The notes: a model not told the origin generated them from the letters alone. A DNA stretch of 64,000 nt from Nocardia farcinica (GCF_001182745.1 NZ_LN868939.1:434001-498000), one strand, 5' to 3'; positions 1-9,959 are shown, counted from the first letter of the stretch. Translations and numbers: made by a program.

Positions 1-1
1 G

Positions 2-1099
<1,098 letters not shown>

Positions 1100-1109
1100 T
1101 CGAACGAAC

Positions 1110-1147
1110 ACGGCCGGGCCCCACCGCGTTACGGGGCCCGGCCGTTT
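1110..1147 (+). terminator. Intrinsic-type terminator after leuA
   Basis: A perfect 13-bp stem (arms 1110-1122 and 1133-1145, ACGGCCGGGCCCC against GGGGCCCGGCCGT) with a 10-base loop starts 11 bases after the leuA stop. It is followed by only a short T tract, as is usual for high-GC actinomycete terminators. Confidence 0.85.
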
Positions 1148-1270
1148 CGTGTCCCGTGGGCCGGGGGGTGCGTGCGGGCAGGCCGGGCCACGAGCGGATC
1201 GCGGTCGCCCGCGGAAATCAGCAGGTGGGGCGGTGCCGGGCACGCCCTGCGCGCCCCCGGGACCACCTGC

Positions 1271-1334
1271 TAGCGTTGGTTTTGCACGCAAGCGCCGAGC
1301 TCTCTGCTCGATATCCCGAGCAGATGGGGGAACT
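1271..1334 (+). promoter_or_regulatory. Candidate promoter and leader hairpin of the ParA-like gene
   Basis: A TAGCGT -10-like hexamer at 1271-1276 would give a leader of about 50 bases. The leader holds a 7-bp perfect hairpin, CTGCTCG at 1304-1310 and CGAGCAG at 1317-1323. It ends three bases before the G-rich ribosome site (GGGGG, 1326-1330) of the gene starting at 1335. The hairpin could mask the ribosome site or be an operator. This is inference from sequence alone. Confidence 0.4.
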
Positions 1335-2966
1335 GTGACAAACAACGACCACAATCCGACCTCTCCGCCGTGGCTGCAGAGTCATCCGGTGGATACGGCC
1401 GAACCCTCCGCATCGTCGAAGGCGCAGGACGAGCACGATCCCACCGACACCGCCGCCGAGCCGGGTGAGCAGGCCGAATCCGCCACCGCCGCACGCACAC
1501 CCGAGGCCGGTGAGCCCGCGCCCGAGCCGGCTGCGGCCGGCTTCGCGCCACCCGGTTTCGGTCCCGAGGGTGCCGGGCCCGCGCCCGATCAGTTCGCCCC
1601 GTACGGCTCCGGCCAGTTCGCGCAGGCGGGCGCGCCGCACCCGGGCGGTTTCGCGCCGCCGCCACCACCGCAGCCCGGCCCGCCGAGCGCTCCCTACAGC
1701 GAATACCGCCAGGAGATCGGTCCGGACGGCATGGTCCGCCGGGTTCCCCAGGACGGCGCGGAAGGCGTTGGCCCGCAATCGTCCACGGGTGAGCAGCCGA
1801 GCTACAGCTGGGCCCCTCCGCCGCCGCCCACGGCGCCGATGCCGCCGCAGCAGCCGCCGATGTACCAGCAGCCCGGTGGCGCACCGGATCCCGGCCAGCC
1901 GTGGCCGGGTGGGCCGCAGCAGTACGGCCAGCCACCCCAGCAGTTCGGGCAGCCCCAGCCGCAGTTCGGGCAGCCGCCACAGCCGCAGTACGGTCAGCCG
2001 CAGATGCCGCCCGGGCATTCGGTCAACGACCTGAATCTGCTCAAGCGGGCCAGGCGCGCACCGCGCAGCGGCTGGCGCCGGGCCGTGCACAAGGCCTCCG
2101 GCGGCATCATCAATCCCGGTGAGTCCGCGGCCGACATCGTCTATCGCGACCTGGTCGAGCGCGTCAATCAGCCGGTGCGCGGTGATTACCGGATCGCGAT
2201 CCTCTCGCTCAAGGGCGGCGTCGGCAAGACCACCACGACCGTCGGTCTCGGCTCCACCTTCGCCTCGCTGCGCGGCGACCGCGTCATCGCCATCGACGCC
2301 AATCCCGACCTGGGCACCCTCGCCCACCGGGTGCCCCGCCAGACCCGGTCGACGGTGCGCAACCTGCTCGAAGACCAGCACATCTCCCGGTACTCCGACG
2401 TGCGCGCGCACACCTCGCAGGCACCGAGCCGACTGGAAGTGCTTGCTTCCGAACAGGATCCGGCGGTGTCGGAGGCGTTCAGCGAGGCCGATTACCGCAA
2501 GGCGATCGGCATCCTGCAGTCGTTCTACAACATCATCCTCACCGACTGCGGCACCGGCCTGATGCACTCGGCGATGGCAGGCGTGCTCGACATGGCCAGC
2601 TCGCTGGTGCTGGTCACCTCGCCCGCCATCGACGGCGCGCGCAGCGCCTCGGCCACCCTGGACTGGCTCGAGCACCACGGCTACGGCAAGCTGGTCGAGC
2701 GAACCGTGGTGGTGGTCAACGCGTCCCGGCGCGGCGCGTCCACGGTCGACCTGGATCAGCTGCGCAAGCTGTTCCTCGATCGCACCCGCGCGGTGCAGGT
2801 CGTGCCGTTCGACGACCACCTGGCCGAGGGCGCCGAGATCGACCTGGAACTGGTGAGCAAACCGACCCGGCGGGCCCTGCTCGAGCTGGCCGCGATGGTC
2901 GCCGACGATTTCGGCTACGTCGGTGCGCAGCAGTATCAGCAGCCCGGCCCGATGGACCGGCGCTGA
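1335..2966 (+). CDS. EspI-like MinD/ParA-family ATPase with long Pro/Gln-rich N-terminus
   Basis: A 543-residue protein. Residues about 1-240 are low-complexity, rich in Pro, Gln, Gly and Ala, with repeated QFGQPQPQ/QYGQP-type units. A basic stretch (LKRARRAPRSGWRRAVH) then leads into a deviant Walker A P-loop (LKGGVGKTTTT, near residue 290) and a ParA/MinD fold with DANPDLGTLA and LTDCGTGL. This architecture matches mycobacterial EspI (Rv3876) and related type VII secretion ATPases, but no ESX genes are adjacent. The GTG start at 1335 is chosen for the G-rich ribosome site just upstream; an earlier in-frame start would run back over leuA. It may be a cell-pole or secretion accessory ATPase; its partner is unknown. 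Confidence 0.8.
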   Translation: MTNNDHNPTSPPWLQSHPVDTAEPSASSKAQDEHDPTDTAAEPGEQAESATAARTPEAGEPAPEPAAAGFAPPGFGPEGAGPAPDQFAPYGSGQFAQAGAPHPGGFAPPPPPQPGPPSAPYSEYRQEIGPDGMVRRVPQDGAEGVGPQSSTGEQPSYSWAPPPPPTAPMPPQQPPMYQQPGGAPDPGQPWPGGPQQYGQPPQQFGQPQPQFGQPPQPQYGQPQMPPGHSVNDLNLLKRARRAPRSGWRRAVHKASGGIINPGESAADIVYRDLVERVNQPVRGDYRIAILSLKGGVGKTTTTVGLGSTFASLRGDRVIAIDANPDLGTLAHRVPRQTRSTVRNLLEDQHISRYSDVRAHTSQAPSRLEVLASEQDPAVSEAFSEADYRKAIGILQSFYNIILTDCGTGLMHSAMAGVLDMASSLVLVTSPAIDGARSASATLDWLEHHGYGKLVERTVVVVNASRRGASTVDLDQLRKLFLDRTRAVQVVPFDDHLAEGAEIDLELVSKPTRRALLELAAMVADDFGYVGAQQYQQPGPMDRR

Positions 2967-2969
2967 GGC

Positions 2970-3881
2970 TCATTCGGCCGTGATGCGCCGCGCCGCCTCG
3001 GCGAAGGCGGCCAGCACGGTCGCCACCGCCGGGCGGCGCTCGGCGCGCGGCCTGGTGACCAGGTCGTAACTGCGCGCCGCGCGCACGCCGGACAGCCGGA
3101 GCACCACCACCTCGGGGTGGGTCACGGCGAAGCGCGGCATCAGCGCCACCCCGTAACCGGCCGCGACCAGCGCCTCGATGGCACGGAAGTCGTTGAGGCG
3201 CTGAGCGATCCGTGGCTGCACCCCGGTGACGGTCGCGATCGACTCGAGCACGTCGTCGACGGGGAAGCCGCCGCGCACGCTCAGCCAGCTCTCCTCGGCG
3301 AGTTCGGCGGGGGCGACGGCGCGCTGCCTGGCCAGCCGGTGCCCGGGCGGGACCACGACGTCGATGGGTTCGCGCATCAGGAAGCGGGTGCTCACGCGCG
3401 GCCCGGCGAGCGGTCCGGAGCGTTCGTCGCGGTGGGTCAGCACGATGTCGTAGTCGGCCAGCAGCGGCGGCACCGCGCTCGGCGGCACGTCCTCGTCGCG
3501 GGCGACCACGTCGATCTCGCTGTCGGCCAGCGCGGGCAGCACCAGCGGCAGCAGCAGCGCGGCGCCGGAGGGGAACAACGCCACCCGCACCCGCCCGCGC
3601 GGGGATTCGCGGTAGTGCGCCATTTCCGCGGCGGCCCGGTCCATCGCGGCCAGCACCTCGTCGGCGCGCACGACCAGCGCCTGCCCGGCATCGGTGAGCC
3701 GGATGCGGCGGCCGTCGGGCTCCAGCAGCGGCACCCCGGCCTCCTTGGCGAGCACCTTGAGCTGCTGGGAGACGGCCGAGGGCGTCATGGACAGCGCGGC
3801 GGCGGTGGCGGCGATGGTGCCGCGGTCGGCGAAGGCGCGCAGCACCCGCAGGCGATCCAGGGACATCGACGGCCCCGCCAT
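2970..3881 (-). CDS. LysR-family transcriptional regulator
   Basis: About 303 residues. The N-terminal winged helix-turn-helix reads LDRLRVLRAFADRGTIAATA followed by LSMTPSAVSQQLK. After it comes the periplasmic-binding-protein-like effector domain typical of the family. The start at 3881 is chosen because a GAGG ribosome site lies six bases upstream; 3866 (MSLDRL) is also possible. It is divergent from the EamA transporter, with about 80 bases between them. That is the usual arrangement for a LysR protein controlling its neighbouring exporter gene. The ligand cannot be inferred. Confidence 0.9.
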   Translation of the reverse strand: MAGPSMSLDRLRVLRAFADRGTIAATAAALSMTPSAVSQQLKVLAKEAGVPLLEPDGRRIRLTDAGQALVVRADEVLAAMDRAAAEMAHYRESPRGRVRVALFPSGAALLLPLVLPALADSEIDVVARDEDVPPSAVPPLLADYDIVLTHRDERSGPLAGPRVSTRFLMREPIDVVVPPGHRLARQRAVAPAELAEESWLSVRGGFPVDDVLESIATVTGVQPRIAQRLNDFRAIEALVAAGYGVALMPRFAVTHPEVVVLRLSGVRAARSYDLVTRPRAERRPAVATVLAAFAEAARRITAE

Positions 3882-3963
3882 CGCACACCTCACAATCGTG
3901 TAGAGCAACTACAATATCAGTCCATATTTATTCGATTGTGCTGATGATTGCCACGGCTCGACG

Positions 3964-5022
3964 ATGGGACGCGTGACCTTCCGCGACCGCCTGCTCGGCC
4001 TCACCGTCGTCCTGCTCTGGGGCCTGAACTTCCTGGCCATCCGCGCCGGGCTCGACCACTTCCCGCCGCTGTTCTTCGCGGCCCTGCGCTTCGTCGTGCC
4101 GGCGGTGCCGGTGCTGCTGTTCGTGCCGAGACCCCGGGTGCCGCTGCGCTGGCTGCTGCTCTACGGCACCGGTTTCGGCGTCCTGCAATTCGCCTTCCTG
4201 TTCACCGCCATGCGCGAAGGCATGCCGACCGGGCTGGCCTCGCTGGTCTTGCAGTCCTCGGCGCCGTTCACCGTGGTGCTGGGTGCGCTGCTGCTGCGGG
4301 AGCGGCTCGCGCCGCGGCAACTGCTCGGTCTGGCGATCGCCACCGGGGGCATCACCGTCATCGGCGCGGACCGGCTGGAGCAGGCCGCGCTGCTGCCGCT
4401 GCTGCTGACCCTGGCCGCCGGACTCGGCTGGGCCTTCGGCAACATCGGCTCCCGGCTCGCGGTGGCGTCCGGGCCGGGCGTCGACCCGCTGCACCTGACC
4501 CTGTGGATGACCGTGGTCCCGCCGATCCCGCTGTTCGCGCTCTCGGCGCTCACCGAAGGACCCGGCGCGGGAGTGCGGGCGCTGGCCGAGCTCGCGAGCC
4601 CGACCGGCCCGGCCGCACTGGCCGGTCTGGCCTACATCGTGGTGCTCGGCACCGTCGCCGGATCGGGGCTGTGGACCTACCTGATGAGCCGCTACCCGGC
4701 CGGCGCCGTCGCGCCCCTGTCGCTGCTGGTGCCCGTGGTGGGGATCGCGGCGGCCTGGCTGGTGCTCGACGAAACCCCGAGCGGCACCGAGCTGGCCGGC
4801 GCGGTGGTGGTGATCGCGGGCGCCTTCCTCACCACCGTCGGCGGGCGCGGTACCGCCTCGACCCCGGCCGGGATCGACGAAGCGCCGCGCAGTGTGCCCG
4901 GTCGCGGTAGTGTCCCCGACGATGCGCGGCGCGCGGGCGACGTTCCCGCAACCGGCGTCTGCGCGTCGGGAACCGCGGCGGGGTCGGCTGGGAATGCCCC
5001 GGGTGTGATCCCTACAGTGTGA
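3964..5022 (+). CDS. EamA/DMT-superfamily transporter
   Basis: A 352-residue inner-membrane protein with two tandem EamA repeats of five hydrophobic segments each. The first begins LLGLTVVLLWGLNFLAIRAG, and the second lies around the segment PLSLLVPVVGIAAAWLVLDE. Members export amino acids or other metabolites. The substrate here is unknown. The last ~55 residues, after the final membrane segment, are polar and low complexity (GTASTPAG onward). This makes the protein longer than the usual ~300 residues; the tail may be a non-conserved extension. It is divergent from the LysR gene and probably under its control. Confidence 0.88.
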   Translation: MGRVTFRDRLLGLTVVLLWGLNFLAIRAGLDHFPPLFFAALRFVVPAVPVLLFVPRPRVPLRWLLLYGTGFGVLQFAFLFTAMREGMPTGLASLVLQSSAPFTVVLGALLLRERLAPRQLLGLAIATGGITVIGADRLEQAALLPLLLTLAAGLGWAFGNIGSRLAVASGPGVDPLHLTLWMTVVPPIPLFALSALTEGPGAGVRALAELASPTGPAALAGLAYIVVLGTVAGSGLWTYLMSRYPAGAVAPLSLLVPVVGIAAAWLVLDETPSGTELAGAVVVIAGAFLTTVGGRGTASTPAGIDEAPRSVPGRGSVPDDARRAGDVPATGVCASGTAAGSAGNAPGVIPTV

Positions 5023-5066
5023 GCACGGTGCAGGTTGGTTCGGCGAGGCTAGGCAGCAGAGTGCGG

Positions 5067-6824
5067 ATGGCAGATCAGCGGTGGGCCGTTTCCCGGCGGA
5101 CGATGCTTCGCGGAGCGGTTGCGGTGGGGGCGATGACGGCGGGCGCCGCCTGGGGCGCCGGACCCGCGCTCGCGGCGCCGGCCGGCAAGCGCGTCGCGGT
5201 GCTCGGCGGCGGCGTCGCCGGTCTCACCGCAGCCCACGAACTGGCCGAACGCGGATTCGAGGTCACCGTCTACGAACGCAGGGCGCTCGGCGGCAAGGCC
5301 CGCAGCATCCCGGTGCCCGGCACCGCCGCGGGCGGACGGCCCGAACTGCCCGGCGAACACGGCTTCCGCTTCTTTCCCGGCTTCTACCAGCACATTCCCG
5401 ACACCATGCGGCGAATCCCGTTCGGCGCCAACCCGGATGGGGTGTGGAACAACCTGGTCGCGGTGCCGGAAGCGCGGTTCGCCCGCCGCGACGGCGACGA
5501 TTTCCGGGTCGGCCTCGACCTCACCGCGCCGCCGGACCCGTCCGCGCCCGGATTCGCCGAAACCCTCGGCGCGGCACTGGCCACCGCGCTGAAGGTCAGC
5601 GCCGCCGAGGGCCTGTTCTTCGCCAACCGGCTGATGGTGTTCAACACCAGTTGCGACGCACGGCGATTCGGTCAGTGGGAGCACATGGCGTGGCTGGACT
5701 TCGTGCGCGGGCACGAGCGCTCGCACGAGTTCCGCACGCTGCTCTCGCGCACCCTCACCAGCATCATGGTCGCCGCCAAGGACAGCCTCGCCAGCGTCCG
5801 CACCATCGGCAACATGGGTGAACAGTTCCTCGGCAATCCGCTGGGGATCGGCAACGACGGTGCGCTGGACCGGGTGCTCAACGGCCCGACCAATCTGGCC
5901 TGGATCGACCCGTGGACCCAGCGGCTGCGGGCGCTGGGGGTGCGGTTCGCGCTGGGCAGCGAGGTACGCGGGCTCGAGGTGCGCGACCGGCGCGTCACGG
6001 GCGCGCGCATCGTCGACGAGACCGGCGCCGCGCGCACCGTCGAGGCCGATCATTTCGTGGTCGCGCTGGCCGCCGAGCAGGCGCGGGCGCTGTGGTCGCC
6101 CGAGGTACTCGCGGTGCGCCCGGAACTGGAGGGCATGCACCGGCTGGTGGTCGACTGGATGACCGGCATCCAGTTCTACCTGCGCCGCACCACCGACATC
6201 TCCCCCGGCCACACCGCCTACATCGATTCGCCGTGGTCGCTGACCTCGATCGGCCAGAACCACCTGTGGGCGCGCAAGCTCACCGAGTTCGGCGACGGCA
6301 GCGTGCAGGACTGCCTCTCGGTGGACATCTCCGACTGGCACACCCCCGGCATCCTCTACGGCAAACCGGCGATGGAGTGCACCCACGAGGAGATCGCCCG
6401 CGAGGTCTGGGCGCAGCTGCGCGCCCACCTCAACGACCGGGAGGAATTGCTGCGCGATGCCGACCTGCACTCCTGGTTCCTCGACCCGGCGATCGTCTGG
6501 CAGGCCGACACCGGGCGCAACACCAACGCCGACCCGCTGCTGATCAACACCGCGGGCTCGTGGGAGCTGCGCCCGGAACCGCACGGTGATCTGGAAAACC
6601 TGTACTTGGCAGGCGATTACGTGCGCACCAACGTGGATCTGGCCACCATGGAGGGCGCCAACGAATCGGCCCGCGCCGCGGTGAACACCCTGCTCGACGT
6701 CACCGGCTCCGACGCGCCCCGCTGCCGGATGTACACCCTGCACCGGGCCGCGGAACTCGAGCCGCTGCGCCGCATCGACGAAGACCGGTACCGGGCGGGC
6801 CTGCCCAACGCCCTCGACGTCTGA
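5067..6824 (+). CDS. Tat-exported FAD-dependent amine-oxidase/phytoene-desaturase-like protein
   Basis: About 585 residues from the ATG at 5067. A GTG at 5019, overlapping the EamA stop, is an alternative. The N-terminus has a twin-arginine signal (SRRTMLRGAVAVGAM, then Ala-rich to ALAAPA), so the folded flavoprotein is predicted to be exported. The mature part opens with a Rossmann FAD site (VAVLGGGVAGLTAAHELAER, then the Glu of VYERR). It closes with the family's C-terminal FAD motif (NLYLAGDYVRTNVDLATMEG). This pattern fits the phytoene desaturase / hydroxysqualene dehydroxylase / amine oxidase superfamily. The substrate is unknown. No carotenoid or hopanoid genes are adjacent. Confidence 0.85.
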   Translation: MADQRWAVSRRTMLRGAVAVGAMTAGAAWGAGPALAAPAGKRVAVLGGGVAGLTAAHELAERGFEVTVYERRALGGKARSIPVPGTAAGGRPELPGEHGFRFFPGFYQHIPDTMRRIPFGANPDGVWNNLVAVPEARFARRDGDDFRVGLDLTAPPDPSAPGFAETLGAALATALKVSAAEGLFFANRLMVFNTSCDARRFGQWEHMAWLDFVRGHERSHEFRTLLSRTLTSIMVAAKDSLASVRTIGNMGEQFLGNPLGIGNDGALDRVLNGPTNLAWIDPWTQRLRALGVRFALGSEVRGLEVRDRRVTGARIVDETGAARTVEADHFVVALAAEQARALWSPEVLAVRPELEGMHRLVVDWMTGIQFYLRRTTDISPGHTAYIDSPWSLTSIGQNHLWARKLTEFGDGSVQDCLSVDISDWHTPGILYGKPAMECTHEEIAREVWAQLRAHLNDREELLRDADLHSWFLDPAIVWQADTGRNTNADPLLINTAGSWELRPEPHGDLENLYLAGDYVRTNVDLATMEGANESARAAVNTLLDVTGSDAPRCRMYTLHRAAELEPLRRIDEDRYRAGLPNALDV

Positions 6825-6863
6825 CCCGTGGTGCGCCGCCGCGCGCGGTGCTTCAATCGGACG

Positions 6864-7493
6864 GTGACGAGCACCGAGATCACCGACCCGGCCGACCTGC
6901 GCGCACTGCTCGGCGAGGTGTCGCCCCGCGTGGCGAACAAGGACCGTACCGCGCTGCACCCCCGCGATCGCGAATGGATCGCCACCTCTCCGTTCCTGGT
7001 GATGAGCACCTGCGACGCCGAGGGCCGCTGCGATGCCTCCCCCAAGGGCGACCCGGCGGGCTTCGTGCACGTGCTCGACGACCACACCCTGGCCATCCCC
7101 GAGCGCCCCGGCAACCGCCGCGCCGACGGCTACCGCAACATCCTGTCCAATCCGCACGTCGGCCTGCTGTTCCTCATCCCGGGTCGGCCGGAGACGCTGC
7201 GCATCAACGGCCGGGCCCGGCTGGTGCGTGACGCTCCTTACTTCGATGCGATGGTGGTGCGCGGACACCGGCCCGTCCTGGCGGTCGAAGTCGCCATCGA
7301 ACAGATCTTCTTCCACTGCGCCAAGGCCTTCCTGCGCAGCCACCTGTGGCAGCCCGACCAGTGGCCCGAAGACCGCCTGCCGAGTGCGGCGTGCCTGGTC
7401 AAAGAGGTGCAGAGCGGGGTGACCGAGACGCTGGCCGAGCTGGAGGAGTACTACAGCCCGGCCAACTACGAGCGCAAGCTCTACCAGTCCTGA
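6864..7493 (+). CDS. FMN-dependent PPOX-type flavoprotein (MSMEG_1061-like)
   Basis: About 209 residues with the split-barrel flavin-binding fold of the pyridoxamine-phosphate-oxidase family. Characteristic stretches are SPFLVMSTCDAEGRCDASPKGD, which I recognise from the MSMEG_1061-type subfamily (cited here only in part), then RPGNRRADGYRNI and HVGLLFLIPG. Such proteins bind FMN or F420; the substrate is unknown. GTG 6864 is preferred over GTG 6828 because homologues begin shortly before the TDPADLRALLGE helix. A TTCAAT element six bases upstream would suit a leaderless transcript. It follows the exported flavoprotein by 39 bases and could be co-transcribed, though no functional link is evident. 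Confidence 0.83.
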   Translation: MTSTEITDPADLRALLGEVSPRVANKDRTALHPRDREWIATSPFLVMSTCDAEGRCDASPKGDPAGFVHVLDDHTLAIPERPGNRRADGYRNILSNPHVGLLFLIPGRPETLRINGRARLVRDAPYFDAMVVRGHRPVLAVEVAIEQIFFHCAKAFLRSHLWQPDQWPEDRLPSAACLVKEVQSGVTETLAELEEYYSPANYERKLYQS

Positions 7494-7544
7494 GCCGACC
7501 GCACGAGCGCGCACCCGCCGCGCGCCCGATGCGCCGATCGCACA

Positions 7545-7550
7545 TACACT
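7545..7550 (+). promoter_or_regulatory. -10 element for leaderless murT transcript
   Basis: TACACT (TANNNT type) lies seven bases before the GTG start of murT, with no ribosome site between. The spacing puts transcription start at the GTG itself. Confidence 0.5.
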
Positions 7551-7557
7551 CGCCTGC

Positions 7558-8796
7558 GTGGCGGACTTTTCGATACGCGGGCGGATCGCCCTGCGGGCCG
7601 CGGCGGCCGCGTCGTGGGCGTCGCGGCGCGCGGGCCGCGGCAACGGTTCGATGATCGGCGGCCTGATCGCGCTGAAGATCGACCCGACGATCATGACGCA
7701 GCTCGGCCGCGGGCGGCGGACCGTGCTGATCACCGGAACCAACGGCAAATCGACCACCACCAGGATGACCACGGCCGCGCTCGGCACGCTCGGCGCGGTC
7801 GCCACCCAGGCCGACGGCGCCAACATGGACGCGGGCATCGTCGCGGCACTCAGCAGGCACCCCGGTGTGGCGCTGGCCGCGATCGAGGTGGACGAACTGC
7901 ACCTGCCGCACGTCAGCGACGCGCTCGAGCCGGCGGCGGTGGTGCTGCTCAATCTCAGCCGCGACCAGCTCGACCGGGTCGGCGAGATCAACATGATCGA
8001 GCGCAGGCTGCGCGCCGGGCTGGCCAAGCATCCCGACACCGTCGTCGTCGCCAACTGCGACGACGTGCTGATGACCTCGATCACCTACGACCACCCGAAT
8101 GTGGTGTGGGTGGCCGCGGGCAGCGGCTGGGCGATGGACGCCACCAGTTGCCCGCGCAGCGGCGAGCCGATCGTCTGGGAGGGCACGCACTGGCGCAGCA
8201 CCGGTGCCGATTTCGAACGGCCGCAGCCGGATTGGTGGCTGGAGGGCGAGGAACTGGTCGGCCCGGACGGCACCCGTTACCCGCTGCATCTGGCGCTGCC
8301 CGGCCGGGCCAACCGGGGCAACGCGGCGCAGGCGGTCGCGGCGGCGGTCGCGCTGGGCGCCGAGCCCGCCAAGGCGGTGGTCGCCACCGGCACCGTGCGC
8401 GAGATCGCCGGACGCTACAAGACCGTGCAGGTCGGGCCGCATTCGGCGCGGCTGCTGCTGGCGAAGAACCCGGCGGGCTGGCAGGAGGCGCTGTCGATGA
8501 TCGACCATTCCGCCTCGGGTCTGGTGATCGCGGTGAACGGGCAGGTCCCCGACGGCGAGGATCTGTCCTGGCTGTGGGACGTGCGGTTCGAGCATTTCGA
8601 GGACGTGCAGGTGGTGGCCGCGGGCGAGCGCGCCACCGACCTGGCGGTGCGGCTCACCTACGCGGGCGTGGCGCACACCACCGTGCCGGATCCGTTGCGC
8701 GCCATCGCCTCCTGCCCGCCCGGGCAGGTGGAGGTGCTGGCCAACTACACCGCCTTCCGTGACCTCAACCGCGATCTGGAGGCACGGCGGGCATGA
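7558..8796 (+). CDS. murT: Lipid II isoglutaminyl synthase, ligase subunit MurT
   Basis: A 412-residue Mur-ligase-like enzyme. With GatD it amidates the alpha-carboxyl of D-Glu in lipid II, using ATP and glutamine-derived ammonia, on the cytoplasmic face of the membrane. The P-loop GTNGKSTTT is at residues 60-68, and the C-terminal DUF1727 part contacts GatD. The zinc ribbon usually formed by four cysteines in the middle domain looks degenerate. Near residue 198 the sequence reads SCPRSGEP and, after HWR, STGADF, so only one of four expected cysteines remains. The GTG start overlaps nothing upstream; the stop overlaps gatD by four bases (ATGA), indicating coupled translation. It corresponds to M. 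tuberculosis Rv3712. Confidence 0.95.
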   Translation: MADFSIRGRIALRAAAAASWASRRAGRGNGSMIGGLIALKIDPTIMTQLGRGRRTVLITGTNGKSTTTRMTTAALGTLGAVATQADGANMDAGIVAALSRHPGVALAAIEVDELHLPHVSDALEPAAVVLLNLSRDQLDRVGEINMIERRLRAGLAKHPDTVVVANCDDVLMTSITYDHPNVVWVAAGSGWAMDATSCPRSGEPIVWEGTHWRSTGADFERPQPDWWLEGEELVGPDGTRYPLHLALPGRANRGNAAQAVAAAVALGAEPAKAVVATGTVREIAGRYKTVQVGPHSARLLLAKNPAGWQEALSMIDHSASGLVIAVNGQVPDGEDLSWLWDVRFEHFEDVQVVAAGERATDLAVRLTYAGVAHTTVPDPLRAIASCPPGQVEVLANYTAFRDLNRDLEARRA

Positions 8797-9521
8797 CGCG
8801 GGAACGGACGATGGGCGAGTCGACGGTACGGATCGGGCTGGTGCTGCCCGACGTGATGGGCACCTACGGCGACGGCGGCAACGCGCTGGTGCTGCGGCAG
8901 CGGCTGCGCATGCGCGGGTACGACGCCGAGATCGTGGAGATCAACCTCACCGACCCGGTGCCCGAGACGCTGGACATCTACACCCTCGGCGGTGCCGAGG
9001 ATTCGGCACAGCGGCTGGCCACCCGGCACCTGTGCCGCTACCCCGGCCTGCAGCAGGCCGCCGCGAAAGGCGCGCCGGTGCTCGCCATCTGCGCGGCCAT
9101 CCAGGTGCTCGGCAACTGGTACGAGACCTCCTCCGGCGAGCGTGTGGAGGGCGTCGGCCTGATCGACGTGACCACCGCCCCCCAGGACAAGCGCGCCATC
9201 GGCGAGGTCGTCACCGCCCCCACCGTGCCCGGCCTCACCGAACCGCTCACCGGTTTCGAGAACCACCGCGGCGGAACCACTCTCGGCCCGGACGCCACCG
9301 GCCTGGCGCGGGTCACCCGCGGGGTCGGCAACGGTGTCGGCGACGGCCGCGAGGGCGTGGTACAGGGCTCGGTCATCGGCACCTACATGCACGGCCCCGC
9401 GCTGGCGCGCAACCCCGAACTCGCCGACCTGCTGCTGTGCCGCGCCCTCGGCGTCGACTCCCTGCCGCCGCTCGACCTGCCCGAAGTGACGCAACTGCGG
9501 CGCGAGCGGCTGCGCGCCTGA
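8793..9521 (+). CDS. gatD: Lipid II isoglutaminyl synthase, glutaminase subunit GatD
   Basis: A 242-residue class-I-like glutamine amidotransferase of the CobB/CobQ type. It supplies ammonia to MurT for peptidoglycan stem amidation. The nucleophile is the Cys (about residue 100) of LAICAAIQVLG; the usual GGY after the Cys is replaced by AAI. The catalytic His is in TYMHGPALARNP (about residue 200). GFENHRGGT is the conserved substrate loop. ATGA overlap with murT shows an operon. An ATG at 8811 is an alternative start. It corresponds to Rv3713. The 234 bases after the gene contain no convincing gene. Confidence 0.95.
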   Translation: MTRERTMGESTVRIGLVLPDVMGTYGDGGNALVLRQRLRMRGYDAEIVEINLTDPVPETLDIYTLGGAEDSAQRLATRHLCRYPGLQQAAAKGAPVLAICAAIQVLGNWYETSSGERVEGVGLIDVTTAPQDKRAIGEVVTAPTVPGLTEPLTGFENHRGGTTLGPDATGLARVTRGVGNGVGDGREGVVQGSVIGTYMHGPALARNPELADLLLCRALGVDSLPPLDLPEVTQLRRERLRA

Positions 9522-9755
9522 CTCACCGGGCCGGCAGGCCCACCGCCCCAGTCGACGGCACCACGGATCGGCCGTCACCGGCGTCAGGCCCGCGCCGCGC
9601 GCCGCGGTCTCCGTCCACACCGTCCGCGTCGGGCCGGGTGTCGGTGGGCCGTGGTGTGATGGGATCCGCCCGGAGGGAACGACACGCCAACGGCGTCCCC
9701 CCATCCGGGTAAGCACGGTGTAAGACCGAATCATCGACGCTCGTCAGGAGGGCAT

Positions 9756-9959
9756 ATGCGCACACCGGGCTGCCGGTCCTGCGACACCGCGGTGGATCAC
9801 TGCCACGGCACGCTGATCGTGCACGTGAGCCGGGTCGAGGAGTGCACCGAGCCGGACTGCTTCGACCTCGACCACGCGCGGCACACCTTCGTCGTCGACT
9901 GCGGCGACATCGCGGGCGGCTGCGCCTGCGCGGCCACCGAAGTCCGGCGCACCGCCTGA
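9756..9959 (+). CDS. Small Cys/His-rich protein, probably metal-binding
   Basis: A 67-residue protein with a textbook ribosome site (AGGAGG six bases before ATG). It has nine cysteines, arranged CRSC, HCHGT, ECTEPDC, then CGD and CAC, plus several histidines. This spacing suggests one or two structural zinc or Fe-S sites. I recall similar short proteins in mycobacteria but no assigned function. Its TGA stop is the first TGA of the hairpin repeat that follows. It stands alone between gatD and an unrelated hypothetical. Confidence 0.75.
   Translation: MRTPGCRSCDTAVDHCHGTLIVHVSRVEECTEPDCFDLDHARHTFVVDCGDIAGGCACAATEVRRTA

Noticed and set aside
5049-8084. A 1011-codon open frame on the minus strand over the flavoprotein, PPOX and murT genes
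   Set aside because: It spans three recognised genes antisense; no domain or ribosome site supports it.
9522-9755. Possible gene or regulatory RNA between gatD and the Cys-rich gene
   Set aside because: Read in all frames and for hairpins; nothing beyond GC-rich sequence and the AGGAGG ribosome site of the next gene was convincing.
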